Of a stretch of 64,000 nt of DNA, positions 1-9,305 are shown piece by piece. Where the stretch lies: positions 3,968,001 through 4,032,000 of the forward strand of contig NZ_AP024828.1 in the NCBI RefSeq assembly GCF_019668465.1, in the 5' to 3' direction. The notes below the pieces were generated by a model. It ran no database searches and was not told where the DNA came from. It was given only the letters and a program-made list of their open reading frames with translations. The translations under genes and the position numbers were made by a program. Origin of the DNA: Mycobacterium senriense. GTDB taxonomy: Bacteria; Actinomycetota; Actinomycetes; Mycobacteriales; Mycobacteriaceae. Positions within the stretch are counted from its first letter, which is position 1. The number at the start of each line of letters is the position of its first letter.

Positions 1-1174
1 CACGACGAGCGAGGTTGGCGCCCAGGCAGAAATGGGCACCGCCGCCGCCGAAGCCGAAGTGCGGGTTGGGGGTGCGCGCCACGTCGAAAACCCAGGGATT
101 CGCAAACGTCGACTCGTCGCGATTGGCCGAGTTGTACCACAGCGTCGCCTTGTCGCCGGCCTTCATCTTGGTGCCGCTGAGCTTGAAGTCCCGGGTCAGG
201 GTGCGTCGCATGTAGACCACCGGGGAGGCCCACCGCACGATCTCCTCGACGGCGGTGGGGGTCAGGCGATCGAAGTTGGACCACCACTTCTCCCGCTCGG
301 CGGGGTAGCGCGACAGCGCCAGCACACCATGGCTGATCGCATTGCGCGTCGTCTCGTTGCCGGCCACCACCAACAGGATGAAGAACGACGCGATCTCCGT
401 CGACGACAGCCGTTCCCCGTCGACCTCGGCTTCCACCAGGCTGGTGGTCAGGTCGTCATGGTGATTGGACCGCCGGTCCTCGGCCAGCGCGCTGGCGTAC
501 GCGCCGATGTCCATCGAGACCTGAAGGAACTCATTGAAATCCGTCGCCAGATCCGGGTCGCCGAACCCGAGAATGACGTTGGTCCAATGGAATATGCGCT
601 GATGGTCCTCTTCGGGGATGCCCATCATGTCGCAGATGACCTGCAACGGCAGCGGACCGGCGAGCTCGTTGACCAGCTCGGCCTCCCCGTCGGGATGATT
701 GGCGATCAGTGACGCGACCAGCCGGCGGGCCCGCTCGCGGACCGAGGCCTCGATGCGCGCCACGACCTTCGGGGTGAACGCGCGGCTGACGATCGAGCGC
801 AGCCGCTGGTGCCGCGGATCGTCGAGCACGATCATCGAGCCGAAGTACTCGCTGATCTCCGGAGTGTTGTCGCTGATCGTGATGTTGGGGCTGGAGCTGA
901 AGATGTCCGGGTGACGACTCGCGAAATGCACGTCGTCGTGTTTGGTCAGCGCCCAATGCCCGCCGCCCGGTTCGAACCCCTCGTACTCGATCGCGGGCCA
1001 GAACGAGATCGGTGCCTCGCGGCGCAGGGTGGCGAACGCGCCGTCGCGGAAGTCGTCGTCCAACGCCCAGAAGTCCAGCGACTCGAGATGGATGTCGGTG
1101 AGCGCAATGTCCGGCGGTGACGTCCCGTTCGTCCGCGGCGCCAGGCCTTTCCTGGGACCGGTCTTGAGGCTCAT
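1..1174 (-). CDS. cyp124: Cytochrome P450 CYP124 (partial, C-terminus beyond window)
   Basis: This is a haem monooxygenase. In M. tuberculosis CYP124 omega-hydroxylates methyl-branched lipids such as phytanic acid and related isoprenoids. The start ATG at 1174 follows a strong AGGAGGT ribosome site. The reading frame runs off the left edge just after the haem-ligand loop FGFGGGGAHFCLGANLAR, whose Cys is the axial ligand. Further inside are the I-helix AGNETT and an ExxR-like region typical of bacterial P450s. Only the last few dozen residues are missing. A SABATH-type methyltransferase about 4 kb away could act on related fatty acids, but that link is inference. Confidence 0.93.
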   Translation of the reverse strand, partial: MSLKTGPRKGLAPRTNGTSPPDIALTDIHLESLDFWALDDDFRDGAFATLRREAPISFWPAIEYEGFEPGGGHWALTKHDDVHFASRHPDIFSSSPNITISDNTPEISEYFGSMIVLDDPRHQRLRSIVSRAFTPKVVARIEASVRERARRLVASLIANHPDGEAELVNELAGPLPLQVICDMMGIPEEDHQRIFHWTNVILGFGDPDLATDFNEFLQVSMDIGAYASALAEDRRSNHHDDLTTSLVEAEVDGERLSSTEIASFFILLVVAGNETTRNAISHGVLALSRYPAEREKWWSNFDRLTPTAVEEIVRWASPVVYMRRTLTRDFKLSGTKMKAGDKATLWYNSANRDESTFANPWVFDVARTPNPHFGFGGGGAHFCLGANLARR

Positions 1175-1210
1175 CTAGACCTCCTTTGTGGCGAAAATGG
1201 GAGTGCTGGG

Positions 1211-1567
1211 TCAGTGCGTGCAGACCGTCCTGGCGGGCGCACCCGTGGTGGCCGTCGCGGCACTCACCACGTTGCCGTCCAGCAAGATCTTGCAAGAGAT
1301 CGGGCCCGGCCCCTGCGCGCTGACGGTGAACACCTCGCCGCCGTAGCCGGTGAACTCCGTCGACCAGGGCAGCGGCGCATTCACCTGATGCAGCTGCCCG
1401 TTGTCGGTTTGGTAGTAGATGAACTCGGCGACGGCGGGCCCGTTGATCTCGTAGCGGACCTTCGGCATCTGGGGAAGGGCGTGCGCTACGCCGCATGCGT
1501 TCGCGAACCCGAAACCGACGGCCAATAGGACCGAAGGTCCGGCGAGGTGCTTCGTCATGATTTGCAT
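1211..1567 (-). CDS. Secreted MmpS-like small protein
   Basis: A protein of about 118 residues with an N-terminal hydrophobic segment ending near ALPQMP that looks like a cleavable signal peptide. The mature part reads VRYEINGP, APLPWSTEFTGYGG and ISCKILLDG. This resembles the periplasmic beta-sandwich of MmpS proteins, which pair with MmpL lipid transporters. No mmpL gene is adjacent. Two starts are possible, ATG at 1567 and ATG at 1558, and neither has a strong ribosome site. The two Cys (in ISCKI and RTVCTH) could form a disulfide. The MmpS relationship rests on motif resemblance only. Confidence 0.7.
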   Translation of the reverse strand: MQIMTKHLAGPSVLLAVGFGFANACGVAHALPQMPKVRYEINGPAVAEFIYYQTDNGQLHQVNAPLPWSTEFTGYGGEVFTVSAQGPGPISCKILLDGNVVSAATATTGAPARTVCTH

Positions 1568-1648
1568 CGTGTCACCGCGAGCGGCGGTAGGGAAGCTTAT
1601 GGTGAAGCGTGAAGCGGGGGCTGGTGACCGGGAAGGTGGCGTCAAGGC

Positions 1649-2734
1649 ATGGCGGGACACGGCTCAAAGCGTGTGGTGGTGTACGGAACCGGCTTCGTCG
1701 GCAAGATGGTGATCGCCGAGATCGTGAAGCATCCGCTGTTCGAGTTGGTCGGCGTCGGCGTGAGCAACCCCGCCAAGGTCGGCCGCGACGTCGGTGAGAT
1801 CTGCGGGCTGCCCGAGCCGGTCGGCATCACCGCCACCGACGACGTCGACGCCCTGATCGCATTGAAACCCGACGCACTGGTGCACTACGGCCCGACGGCG
1901 ATGCACGCCAAGGAGAACATTTCGCTGATCACCCGGTTCCTGCGGGCCGGCATCGACGTGTGTTCGACCGCGATGACCCCGTGGGTCTGGCCGACCATGA
2001 GCCTGAACCCGCCGAACTGGATCCAGCCGATCACCGAGGCCTGCGAGCTGGGGGAGTCGTCCTGCTTCACCACCGGCATCGACCCAGGATTCGCCAACGA
2101 CCTGTTCCCGATGACGCTGATGGGGCTGTGCTCCGAGGTGCGCCGGGTCCGGGCCTCCGAGCTGCTGGACTACACCAACTACGAGGGAGACTACGAATTC
2201 GAGATGGGCATCGGCCGTGAGCCGGAGTTCAAGCCGATGCTGGAAGACCGCGACATGCTGATCTTCGCGTGGGGCGCCACCGTCCCGATGATCGCGCACG
2301 CCGCCGGCATCATGCTCGACGAAATCACCACCACCTGGGACAAGTGGGTGACACCCACGGAGCGCAACTCCGCCAGGGGCGTCATCAAACCGGGGCACGT
2401 GGCCGCCGTCCGGTTCACCATCAACGGCGTCTACCAGGGCGAGACCCGCATCCAGCTCGAACACGTCAACCGCATCGGGCTGGACGCCGCCCCGGACTGG
2501 CCGACGGGCCACGACAACGACGTCTACCGCGTGGACATCGAGGGGACCCCAAGCATTTTCCAGGAGACCGCGTTCCGGTTCACCGACGGCTCGGGCCGGG
2601 ACGCGGCCGCGGCCGGATGCCTGGCGACCGGCCTGCGCGCACTCAACGCCGTTCCGGCGGTCAACGATTTGCGGCCGGGCTGGGTCACCCCGCTGGACCT
2701 TCCGCTGATCGCCGGTGCAGGCAACATCCGGTGA
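1649..2734 (+). CDS. NAD(P)-dependent reductase, dihydrodipicolinate-reductase-like fold
   Basis: A protein of 361 residues. The N-terminus has a Rossmann nucleotide-binding motif, VVVYGTGFVGKMV (about residues 9-21), followed by a dihydrodipicolinate reductase N-terminal-like domain. The overall pattern matches the mycobacterial family annotated as diacylaminopropionate/2,4-diaminopentanoate dehydrogenase-like or simply NAD(P)-dependent oxidoreductase. The substrate is unknown. The ATG at 1649 sits behind a GAAGGTGG-like ribosome site. It is divergent from the MmpS-like gene with about 80 bp between starts, so the two could share regulation. Confidence 0.75.
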   Translation: MAGHGSKRVVVYGTGFVGKMVIAEIVKHPLFELVGVGVSNPAKVGRDVGEICGLPEPVGITATDDVDALIALKPDALVHYGPTAMHAKENISLITRFLRAGIDVCSTAMTPWVWPTMSLNPPNWIQPITEACELGESSCFTTGIDPGFANDLFPMTLMGLCSEVRRVRASELLDYTNYEGDYEFEMGIGREPEFKPMLEDRDMLIFAWGATVPMIAHAAGIMLDEITTTWDKWVTPTERNSARGVIKPGHVAAVRFTINGVYQGETRIQLEHVNRIGLDAAPDWPTGHDNDVYRVDIEGTPSIFQETAFRFTDGSGRDAAAAGCLATGLRALNAVPAVNDLRPGWVTPLDLPLIAGAGNIR

Positions 2735-2842
2735 CCGGCGCACAGCGGGCGCATAGCTGTCGCTGACACGGAATACAGGTTTTGGCGGCACAATAACGGC
2801 TAGCCGGATGCGAGTCGCTGCTGCGGATACGGGGATCGGGAT

Positions 2843-4669
2843 ATGGCCATTGGAGTCGGGACCGCGCTGGGCTTATCGATTGGTGCCACCAACCTGGCGG
2901 CCGTCACCGCCGACAACGCCATCACCCGCAAGCCCGTTCTGACGCTGTATCCGGATCGGCCCGCCGAGATCGGCATCCCCGCGGAGAATCCACGATTGCA
3001 GGGGCCCGGCGTGGTGATCACCGGCTTCGTCAACCGGGTCGGCGACCCACGTGGCGTCGTGGCGGTCGACGGTTCGGTGCACCGCAGCGAGGTGTTGGTC
3101 GCCGACGCGTTGCGGGCGCTCGCGTATGCCGCCACCGGCGGACGCGCCCTGCCCGACGACGTCGCGGTCACCTATCCGGCCCACTGGGAGTCACACGCGG
3201 TGGAGGCCCTCGGCACCGCCCTGAGCGAGATCCCCGAATGGGCGCGACGCACGCGTCCGACCCTGCTGATCCCCGACGCCGCGGCCACGTTGCTCGCCGT
3301 GCGGACCAGCCCGGGCATCCCGCCGCGCGGAACCGTCGCGGTCTGCGACTTCGGCGGCACCGGCACCAACATCACCTTGATGCACGCCGACGGTGACTAC
3401 CGGGCGTTGGCCCCGACCGTTCGGCACCGCGAATTCTCCGGCGACCTGATCGACCAGGCGCTGCTGGGCGCCGTCATCGCCAACATGCCGACCACTGGTG
3501 CGTTCCCGTCCGGCAACGTGGCGATCGGCTCGCTGAGCCGGCTGCGCAGCGCATGCCGGATCGCCAAGGAACAGCTCTCATCGGGCACGGTCGCCACGCT
3601 CACCGACGGGCTGACCGGGACGCGCGGCGAAGTCCGGCTCACCCGGGACGAACTCGACGACGCGATCCGTCCCTCGCTGAACCGCACGATTTCGGCATTG
3701 GACGAAGCCTTGGCGCGCAACGGAATCCGTGATCTCGTCGCGGTGGTCTCGACGGGCGGCGGGGCGAACCTGCCGACCGTCACCACCGCGCTGTCGCGGC
3801 ACTTTCGCGTCCCTGTCGCCACGACGCCGCGCCCGCAACTCGCGGCGGCGGTCGGCGCCGCGTTGCGGGTCGCGCACGGCCCCGGCGATGCGGGCGCGAC
3901 GCTCTCGGCTCCGGCCGCACCTGCCGCGCCTGCCGCGTCCGCCACGCTCTCGGCTCCGGCCGCGCCTGTGACGGCTCGGGCATCGGTTCCCCCGGATCCG
4001 CGCCCGGAAGCGACCGCGACCACGCAGGCGCCGCCGGCCGAGCCGACGCAGGCCGAGCTGGCACGGGCCTGGGCCACCGGGCACAACTCGCGGGTCACCG
4101 CCGCCGGGTATTCCGGGCCGGACCCCGATGCGGCGACCGGAGCGGCCGTGGCCGCGACTGGGTCGGCCGAGGCCGCACCTGAACCCGTCCAGCGCAAGCG
4201 GCTGGTGTCTCGCCGGCATCTGCTGCCGGCGGCGGCGGTCATCGTCACCGTCGCGGCGGTGCTGTTGGTGGGGACCGCCGTGGCAATCGGGCTTACCGCG
4301 CAGAACAAGACGGCCACCACGCCAACCCCGGCTCTGAGTACGACACCACCGGCGCCCCACAGCGCGACCGCCGAGCCGGCGCCGCCGCCACCCGACGTTC
4401 CGGTGCCGTCAACCTCCGACACCACCCCGCCCGCCGACACCGAGACGCCGATGACCACCACGCCCCGGGCTACTCCTCAGGCGGCCCCACCGGCAGCGCC
4501 CGCCCGTCCGGCGACTCCGGCGGCTCCGCGCAAAGTGGCGGCCCCGCCGATCCCACCCGTTCCGGGCGTGAACGAACCCATCCCCGGGCTCGACCGCGTC
4601 AACCAGATCATTCAGGAGATCGAGGGCAACCTCGGCATCAGCGCGCTAGGACCGATACCCGCTCATTGA
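2843..4669 (+). CDS. Hsp70-like ATPase-domain membrane protein with proline-rich tail (Rv2264c-like)
   Basis: A protein of 608 residues. The first ~350 residues are an actin/Hsp70-type nucleotide-binding domain: a phosphate-1-like GLSIGATN, the phosphate-2 motif CDFGGTGTN (about 170), and an adenosine motif VSTGGGANLP (about 300). No substrate-binding domain of a true DnaK follows. There is an Ala/Pro/Thr-rich linker, one transmembrane helix (about residues 458-482, LLPAAAVIVTVAAVLLVG), and an extracytoplasmic Pro/Thr/Ala-rich tail. Architecture and neighbourhood match Rv2264c of M. tuberculosis, a conserved protein of unknown function. A role in sensing or envelope chaperoning is speculation. 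It appears to be a single-gene unit. Confidence 0.85.
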   Translation: MAIGVGTALGLSIGATNLAAVTADNAITRKPVLTLYPDRPAEIGIPAENPRLQGPGVVITGFVNRVGDPRGVVAVDGSVHRSEVLVADALRALAYAATGGRALPDDVAVTYPAHWESHAVEALGTALSEIPEWARRTRPTLLIPDAAATLLAVRTSPGIPPRGTVAVCDFGGTGTNITLMHADGDYRALAPTVRHREFSGDLIDQALLGAVIANMPTTGAFPSGNVAIGSLSRLRSACRIAKEQLSSGTVATLTDGLTGTRGEVRLTRDELDDAIRPSLNRTISALDEALARNGIRDLVAVVSTGGGANLPTVTTALSRHFRVPVATTPRPQLAAAVGAALRVAHGPGDAGATLSAPAAPAAPAASATLSAPAAPVTARASVPPDPRPEATATTQAPPAEPTQAELARAWATGHNSRVTAAGYSGPDPDAATGAAVAATGSAEAAPEPVQRKRLVSRRHLLPAAAVIVTVAAVLLVGTAVAIGLTAQNKTATTPTPALSTTPPAPHSATAEPAPPPPDVPVPSTSDTTPPADTETPMTTTPRATPQAAPPAAPARPATPAAPRKVAAPPIPPVPGVNEPIPGLDRVNQIIQEIEGNLGISALGPIPAH

Positions 4670-4696
4670 GCCCTACGTCGTCAATTCGGGTTCAGC

Positions 4697-5209
4697 TCAA
4701 TCGTCTTCGCCCTTGTTTTCGGCCTTGGCCGCTTCTCTCAGCTTCTCGTTGAGGGTTTTGTCCTTTTCGATCTGCTCGTTCAGCGCCTCTTCGTCGCGCT
4801 GGCCATCGCCCTTTTCTTGGGCATCAGAGCCCTGGGCGTCCGAGTCCTGGGCGTCCGAGTCCTGGGCGTCCGAGCCCTGGGCATCCGAGTCCTGGGCATC
4901 CGAGTCCTGGGCGTCCGAGCCCTCGGGTTCTTCGTGCTTGGGATTGCCGTCTTCGTCCAGCCACTCGTTGACCGCGGTGCCGGACACGCTTCCGCCGGTG
5001 CCGGGCAGGACGATCGTGGGCTTTTCTTTGTAGGCCTCCATCATCTCGGAGGCCTTCTTTTTGGCGTCCTCGTCCGGCTCGGGCTTCTCGGTCAGCCGTT
5101 GCTCATCATCCTTTCCACCAGTTTGATCAGCTTGTTCGGCTCGATCACTCGACCTATCGTCCTTAGGCTCCTTGTCGTCCTCGGTCCCTTTATCGTCCTG
5201 CACGCTCAT
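4697..5209 (-). CDS. Acidic, low-complexity repeat protein
   Basis: A protein of 170 residues made almost entirely of Asp, Glu, Gln, Ser, Lys and Ala, with no signal peptide or membrane segment. The ATG at 5209 follows AAGGGGG. Residues 97-131 are seven copies of a pentapeptide [G/D]SDAQ, arranged as a 15-residue higher-order unit (GSDAQ-DSDAQ-DSDAQ). A short hydrophobic patch, PTIVLPGTGGSVSG (about 64-77), stands out from the charged sequence. The protein is probably intrinsically disordered. I do not recognise a function; it could be a nucleoid-, ribosome- or stress-related disordered protein. Confidence 0.7.
   Translation of the reverse strand: MSVQDDKGTEDDKEPKDDRSSDRAEQADQTGGKDDEQRLTEKPEPDEDAKKKASEMMEAYKEKPTIVLPGTGGSVSGTAVNEWLDEDGNPKHEEPEGSDAQDSDAQDSDAQGSDAQDSDAQDSDAQGSDAQEKGDGQRDEEALNEQIEKDKTLNEKLREAAKAENKGEDD
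4817..4921 (-). repeat. 15-bp in-frame tandem repeat (7 copies)
   Basis: Seven tandem 15-bp units encode [G/D]SDAQ. They are grouped in a 45-bp period because every third unit begins with Gly rather than Asp. Copies are nearly identical at DNA level, with GTC/ATC alternation in one codon, so copy number may vary between strains. Confidence 0.9.
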
Positions 5210-5283
5210 GCGTCTACCCCCTTGCAGTCGCAGGTTGACGATTGGAAGGGGTTACCCGCCGCGCGGATGTGCCGAAACTCTCA

Positions 5284-6378
5284 TCAGCGTCGTGCGTCGC
5301 GCTTGACCAGCACGACCACCGCCTGCGGGATCCGCATCGGCTCGGGCGCGCTGGACAGCCGCTCGGCCACCGCGCCCGCCAAGTGCTCGACGAATTGCGC
5401 CGCCCGCTCGTCGTGGAGCCCCCCGTCGAGTGCGGCCACCAGGGAGGGGAACAGCGCGAATCGGGCGAAGGCCGCCCATTGCGCACCGAAAGCCTCTGCG
5501 TCGTGGTCTAACTGGTAGCGAGCCCAGAACCGGTCCTCGGCGTTGAACATCTCGAGGTGCTCGATCATCAGGCCTTCGAACCGCCCCTTCGGCGCGAACG
5601 GGGCACGAAAGTCCTTCTCGGCACGGGCGAAGGTGGGAATCGCCATGCGCCGCAACTCATCCGGATGTAGTAGACCCTCGCGCGCCTGATCGTCCAGCGC
5701 CTCCACGAGGGCGTCGAGCAGCGGGGCGAAGCCCGCCGTGTCGTCATCGTCGGCGGCGAGCGTCAGCGCCACCAGCCGGCCCTCGGGAGCCAACTCCCGG
5801 CCGCGGAAGGCGACGAAGTTATGCCAGTCCAGCGCCGCCTGGTCGGCATAGGCCGAGTGCACGGCGTCGTCCTTGCTGCGCGAGACGTGCACGTGATCGT
5901 GCACCTCGCAGGGAGTTCGGCTCAGCCACTGCGTCGCCCACGACGTCCAGCCCAGGTTGACGGTCTTGGCCGGCACGATCTGGTCATAAAACGAACGGCC
6001 GACGGCCGAGGTGTACGTCGCCGTGTCGGAGTGCAGGTAGCTTTCCGGGTCGTCATGCACCGTCTCGAACAGTGCGGCGAAGTCGTTGCCCGGTACATCG
6101 GTGTGCGCCACCAGGATTGCGTGATCGTGGCGGGTGCGGCGACGCAGCACCGCGATGCCCGCCGATAGCGGCCTGAGTGAATTGTGACCGTTGGCCGCGC
6201 CGTAGTCGGCGATGACGATCGGCTGCGGAGCCTTGGGCAGTGTCACCTGTTCGGCGGCCCGCTCGAACGCCGCGATCGCATGCGCCAACCCGGCGGCCCG
6301 CAGCCGCGACGTCTCGGTGTAGGCAGGCTCGGGCCGCACCACAATGCTCGATTCGGGCATCCGGGGTTCAGGCGGCAT
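5284..6378 (-). CDS. SABATH-type SAM-dependent carboxyl methyltransferase (fatty acid methyltransferase-like)
   Basis: A protein of 364 residues. The SAM-binding motif ADYGAANGHNSL (about residues 57-68) and the region SWATQWLSRTP (about 145-155) are hallmarks of the SABATH family, best known from plant salicylate, jasmonate and caffeine methyltransferases. A mycobacterial member from M. marinum has been described as a fatty acid O-methyltransferase. By analogy this enzyme may methylate the carboxyl group of free fatty acids. The start at 6378 is the first ATG; 6360 is an alternative and neither has a clear ribosome site. The exact substrate is unknown. Confidence 0.78.
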   Translation of the reverse strand: MPPEPRMPESSIVVRPEPAYTETSRLRAAGLAHAIAAFERAAEQVTLPKAPQPIVIADYGAANGHNSLRPLSAGIAVLRRRTRHDHAILVAHTDVPGNDFAALFETVHDDPESYLHSDTATYTSAVGRSFYDQIVPAKTVNLGWTSWATQWLSRTPCEVHDHVHVSRSKDDAVHSAYADQAALDWHNFVAFRGRELAPEGRLVALTLAADDDDTAGFAPLLDALVEALDDQAREGLLHPDELRRMAIPTFARAEKDFRAPFAPKGRFEGLMIEHLEMFNAEDRFWARYQLDHDAEAFGAQWAAFARFALFPSLVAALDGGLHDERAAQFVEHLAGAVAERLSSAPEPMRIPQAVVVLVKRDARR

Positions 6379-6425
6379 GGGTCAACGATAGAGGCCGAAC
6401 CGGTTGACAGTTCGGCGTGCAGGAA

Positions 6426-7058
6426 TCAGTGGCCGCGGGCCACCCATTCCTCGTAGTGCACGATTTCGTCGCCGATGGTGGTGCTGTCGCCGTGGCCGGT
6501 ATGCACGACGGTGTCACCTGGCAACGTGCCGAGCCGGCCGGAAATCGACTGCAGGATGGTCGGGAAGTCCGAATAGGAGCGCCCGGTAGCGCCTGGGCCG
6601 CCGGAGAACAAGGTGTCCCCGCTGAACACGACACCTTTGGGGCCCAGCTCCGGGGCGTACCAGCACACCGATCCCGGCGAGTGGCCCGGCGTGTGCAGCG
6701 CCAGCAGCTCGGTGCCGGCGACGTCGAGCGTGTCACCGTCGGCGATGGTGCGGAAGTCCTTGTCCGGGTGAGTCATTCGCCACAGCACGTCGTCGCCGGG
6801 ATGCAACAGCACCGGGGCGTCCAGCGCCGCGCTCAGTTCGGGTGCCACGGTGACGTGGTCGTTGTGGCCGTGGGTGCACACCACCGCGATCACATTGCGC
6901 TTACCCACCGCCGCCAGGATCGGCTCGGCGGAATGCGCGGCATCGAACACCACCACGTCGGAGTCGTCGCCCACGACCCAGATGTTGTTGTCGACTTCCC
7001 AACTGCCACCGTCGAGTTCGAAGGTGCCGTGGGTGACCAGCCGTTCGATGCCCGCCAT
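6426..7058 (-). CDS. MBL-fold metallo-hydrolase (Rv2260-like)
   Basis: A protein of 210 residues of the glyoxalase II/metallo-beta-lactamase fold. The zinc-binding motif THGHNDH gives H63, H65, D67 and H68. Further ligands appear in HTPGHS, SGDTLF and TGHGDST. The start codon overlaps the stop of mscR (TGATG), so the two genes are translationally coupled. In M. tuberculosis the pair is Rv2259-Rv2260. A thiol-ester hydrolase acting on the product of MscR (mycothiol esters) is a reasonable inference. Confidence 0.88.
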   Translation of the reverse strand: MAGIERLVTHGTFELDGGSWEVDNNIWVVGDDSDVVVFDAAHSAEPILAAVGKRNVIAVVCTHGHNDHVTVAPELSAALDAPVLLHPGDDVLWRMTHPDKDFRTIADGDTLDVAGTELLALHTPGHSPGSVCWYAPELGPKGVVFSGDTLFSGGPGATGRSYSDFPTILQSISGRLGTLPGDTVVHTGHGDSTTIGDEIVHYEEWVARGH

Positions 7059-8143
7059 CAGAGCACCACCACCGAGCGCAACACGTCGCCGCCGTGCATC
7101 CGGTGGAACGCCTCTTCCACGTCGCCGAGCCCGATGCGCTCGGAGACGAACTGCTCCAGCGGCAGCCGGCCCTGCAGATAGAGGTCGATCAAGGTGGGGA
7201 AGTCGCGTTCGGGCAGGCAGTCGCCATACCACGAGGACTTCAACGAACCGCCGTGGCTGAAGAAGTCCACCAGCGGCATGTCCAGGCGCATGTCGGGAGT
7301 CGGAACACCAACCAGCACAACGGTTCCGGCGAGGTCGCGGGCGTAGAAGGCCTGCTTCCAGGTTTCCGGCCGGCCCACGGCGTCGATCACCACGTTCGCG
7401 CCGAACCCGTCGGTGAGGTCCTGAATGGTCTTGACCACGTCGAGTTCGCGGGCGTTGACGGTGTGGGTGGCGCCGAACTTGCGGGCCCAGTCCAGTTTGG
7501 TGTTGTCGGTGTCGACGGCGATGATCCGCCGCGCGCCTACCAGCGCCGCGCCGGCGATCGCCGCGTCGCCCACGCCACCGCAACCGATCACCGCGACGGT
7601 GTCGTCCCGGGTGATGGCCCCGGTGTTGATCGCCGCGCCCAGCCCGGCCATCACCCCGCAGCCCAACAGGCCCGCGACCGCGGGGTCGGCCTCGGGATTG
7701 ACCTTGGTGCACTGGCCGGCGGCCACCAGCGTCTTGTCGGCGAACGCGCCGATGCCCAGCGCGGGTGTGAGCTCGGTGCCGTCGGTCAGCGTCATCTTCT
7801 GGGTGGCATTGAAGGTGTCGAAGCACAGGTGCGGCCTGCCGCGCTTGCACGCCCGGCACTGCCCGCAGACCGCGCGCCAGTTCAGCACCACGAAGTCGCC
7901 CGGTGCGACGGCGGTCACGTCCGGGCCGACGGCCTCGACTCGGCCGGCGGCCTCGTGGCCGAGCAGGAAGGGATACTCGTCGTTGATGCCGCCCTCGCGG
8001 TAGGTCAGGTCGGTGTGGCACACCCCGCAGGCGATCACGTCGACCAGAGCCTCGCCGGGCCCGGGATCCGGGACGACGATGTCCACCAACTCAACAGGTT
8101 CGCCCTTCTTGCGTGAAATCACGCCGCGCACTGTCTGACTCAT
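7058..8143 (-). CDS. mscR: S-nitrosomycothiol reductase / mycothiol-dependent formaldehyde dehydrogenase
   Basis: A protein of 361 residues, a zinc-dependent class III-type alcohol dehydrogenase. Catalytic zinc ligands are in ACGVCHTD (Cys39) and LLGHEAAG (His63). The structural zinc cluster is the Cys-rich segment around [15 protein letters not shown]. The NAD-binding motif is GCGGVGD. MscR detoxifies formaldehyde as S-hydroxymethyl-mycothiol and reduces S-nitrosomycothiol. The start at 8143 gives MSQTVRG and the same length as the M. tuberculosis protein; a longer upstream reading frame has no support. It forms an operon with the MBL hydrolase and is divergent from the methyltransferase gene starting at 8247. 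Confidence 0.95.
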   Translation of the reverse strand: MSQTVRGVISRKKGEPVELVDIVVPDPGPGEALVDVIACGVCHTDLTYREGGINDEYPFLLGHEAAGRVEAVGPDVTAVAPGDFVVLNWRAVCGQCRACKRGRPHLCFDTFNATQKMTLTDGTELTPALGIGAFADKTLVAAGQCTKVNPEADPAVAGLLGCGVMAGLGAAINTGAITRDDTVAVIGCGGVGDAAIAGAALVGARRIIAVDTDNTKLDWARKFGATHTVNARELDVVKTIQDLTDGFGANVVIDAVGRPETWKQAFYARDLAGTVVLVGVPTPDMRLDMPLVDFFSHGGSLKSSWYGDCLPERDFPTLIDLYLQGRLPLEQFVSERIGLGDVEEAFHRMHGGDVLRSVVVL

Positions 8144-8246
8144 GGGCTCCAACCTACTGACCGCCGCCATACATCTCGCGGCGGGTTGTCCACCCATCCG
8201 CTGTTGGCAACCGGCCGGCCATCGACCGGGTGTAGCGTCCCTGGGC

Positions 8247-9305
8247 GTGACGGCTTTGGAGACCACCGAAGAATTCACCGAACGAATCACCGCGGCCATC
8301 GACGGCGCCAGCCTGACGCTGTTGCTCAGCATCGGGCATCAGACCGGGCTGCTGGACACGATGGCCGGGCGGGCACCGGCCACCAGCGAGCAGATCGCCG
8401 AGGCGGCCGGGCTCAACGAACGCTACGTCCGGGAGTGGCTGGCCGGCATGACCACCGGACGCGTCGTCGACTATGACCCCGACACCGCGACCTACTCGTT
8501 GCCCACGCAGCGCGCCAAGGTGCTGACGCGTGCGGCCGGCCCGGACAACCTGGCCCTGGTGACGCTGCTCGTTCCGGTGCTTGCCGAGGTCGAACAGAAG
8601 ATCATCGGGTGCTTCCGCGCCGGGGGCGGGCTGCCGTACAGCGAATTTCCCCGCTTCCACGCGTTGATGGCCGAGCAGAGCGGCGTCGTGTACGACACCG
8701 CGCTGGTCGACGTGGTGCTGCCGTTGGTGGACGGCCTGGTGGAGCGGCTTCGGTCCGGCGCCGACGTGGCGGATTTCGGCTGCGGCAGCGGACACGCCAT
8801 CAACGTGATGGCGCAAGCGTTTCCGGCCAGCCGCTTCACCGGCATCGACTTTTCCAAGCAGGCCATCGCCACCGGAATCCGGGAAGCCGCCGAGCGGGGC
8901 CTGTCCAACGCGGGCTTCGAAAGCCACAATCTCGCTGATTTGGACAAGGCGGACGCCTACGACGTCATCACCGTCTTCGACGCCATCCACGATCAGGCGC
9001 AGCCGGCGCGGGTCCTGGAGAACATCTACCGCGCGCTGCGGCCCGGCGGTGTGCTGCTGATGGCCGATATCAAGGCGTCGAGCCGGCTCGAGGAGAACGT
9101 CGGCGTCCCGATGAGCACCTACCTGTATACGACGTCGTTGATGCACTGCATGACGGTGTCGCTGGCGCTGGACGGCGCCGGACTGGGCACCGCCTGGGGC
9201 ACCCAACTGGCGGTGTCGATGCTGGGCGATGCCGGGTTCGGTGATGTGAGCGTGGCCGAGATCGAGTCGGACCCGATCAATAACTACTACATCGCCCGGA
9301 AGTGA
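8247..9305 (+). CDS. SAM-dependent methyltransferase with N-terminal winged helix (Rv2258c-like)
   Basis: A protein of 352 residues. The N-terminal ~100 residues form a winged-helix dimerisation-like domain ([19 protein letters not shown]), followed by a class I methyltransferase core with motif [13 protein letters not shown] and [12 protein letters not shown]. The length fits Rv2258c. I choose the GTG at 8247; the upstream ATG at 8142 would run through the mscR start region. The stop overlaps the start of the next gene. The substrate is unknown. Confidence 0.85.
   Translation: MTALETTEEFTERITAAIDGASLTLLLSIGHQTGLLDTMAGRAPATSEQIAEAAGLNERYVREWLAGMTTGRVVDYDPDTATYSLPTQRAKVLTRAAGPDNLALVTLLVPVLAEVEQKIIGCFRAGGGLPYSEFPRFHALMAEQSGVVYDTALVDVVLPLVDGLVERLRSGADVADFGCGSGHAINVMAQAFPASRFTGIDFSKQAIATGIREAAERGLSNAGFESHNLADLDKADAYDVITVFDAIHDQAQPARVLENIYRALRPGGVLLMADIKASSRLEENVGVPMSTYLYTTSLMHCMTVSLALDGAGLGTAWGTQLAVSMLGDAGFGDVSVAEIESDPINNYYIARK

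Noticed and set aside
4817..4921. CRISPR-like repeat array
   Set aside because: Units are 15 bp, contiguous without spacers and in frame within a protein-coding gene.
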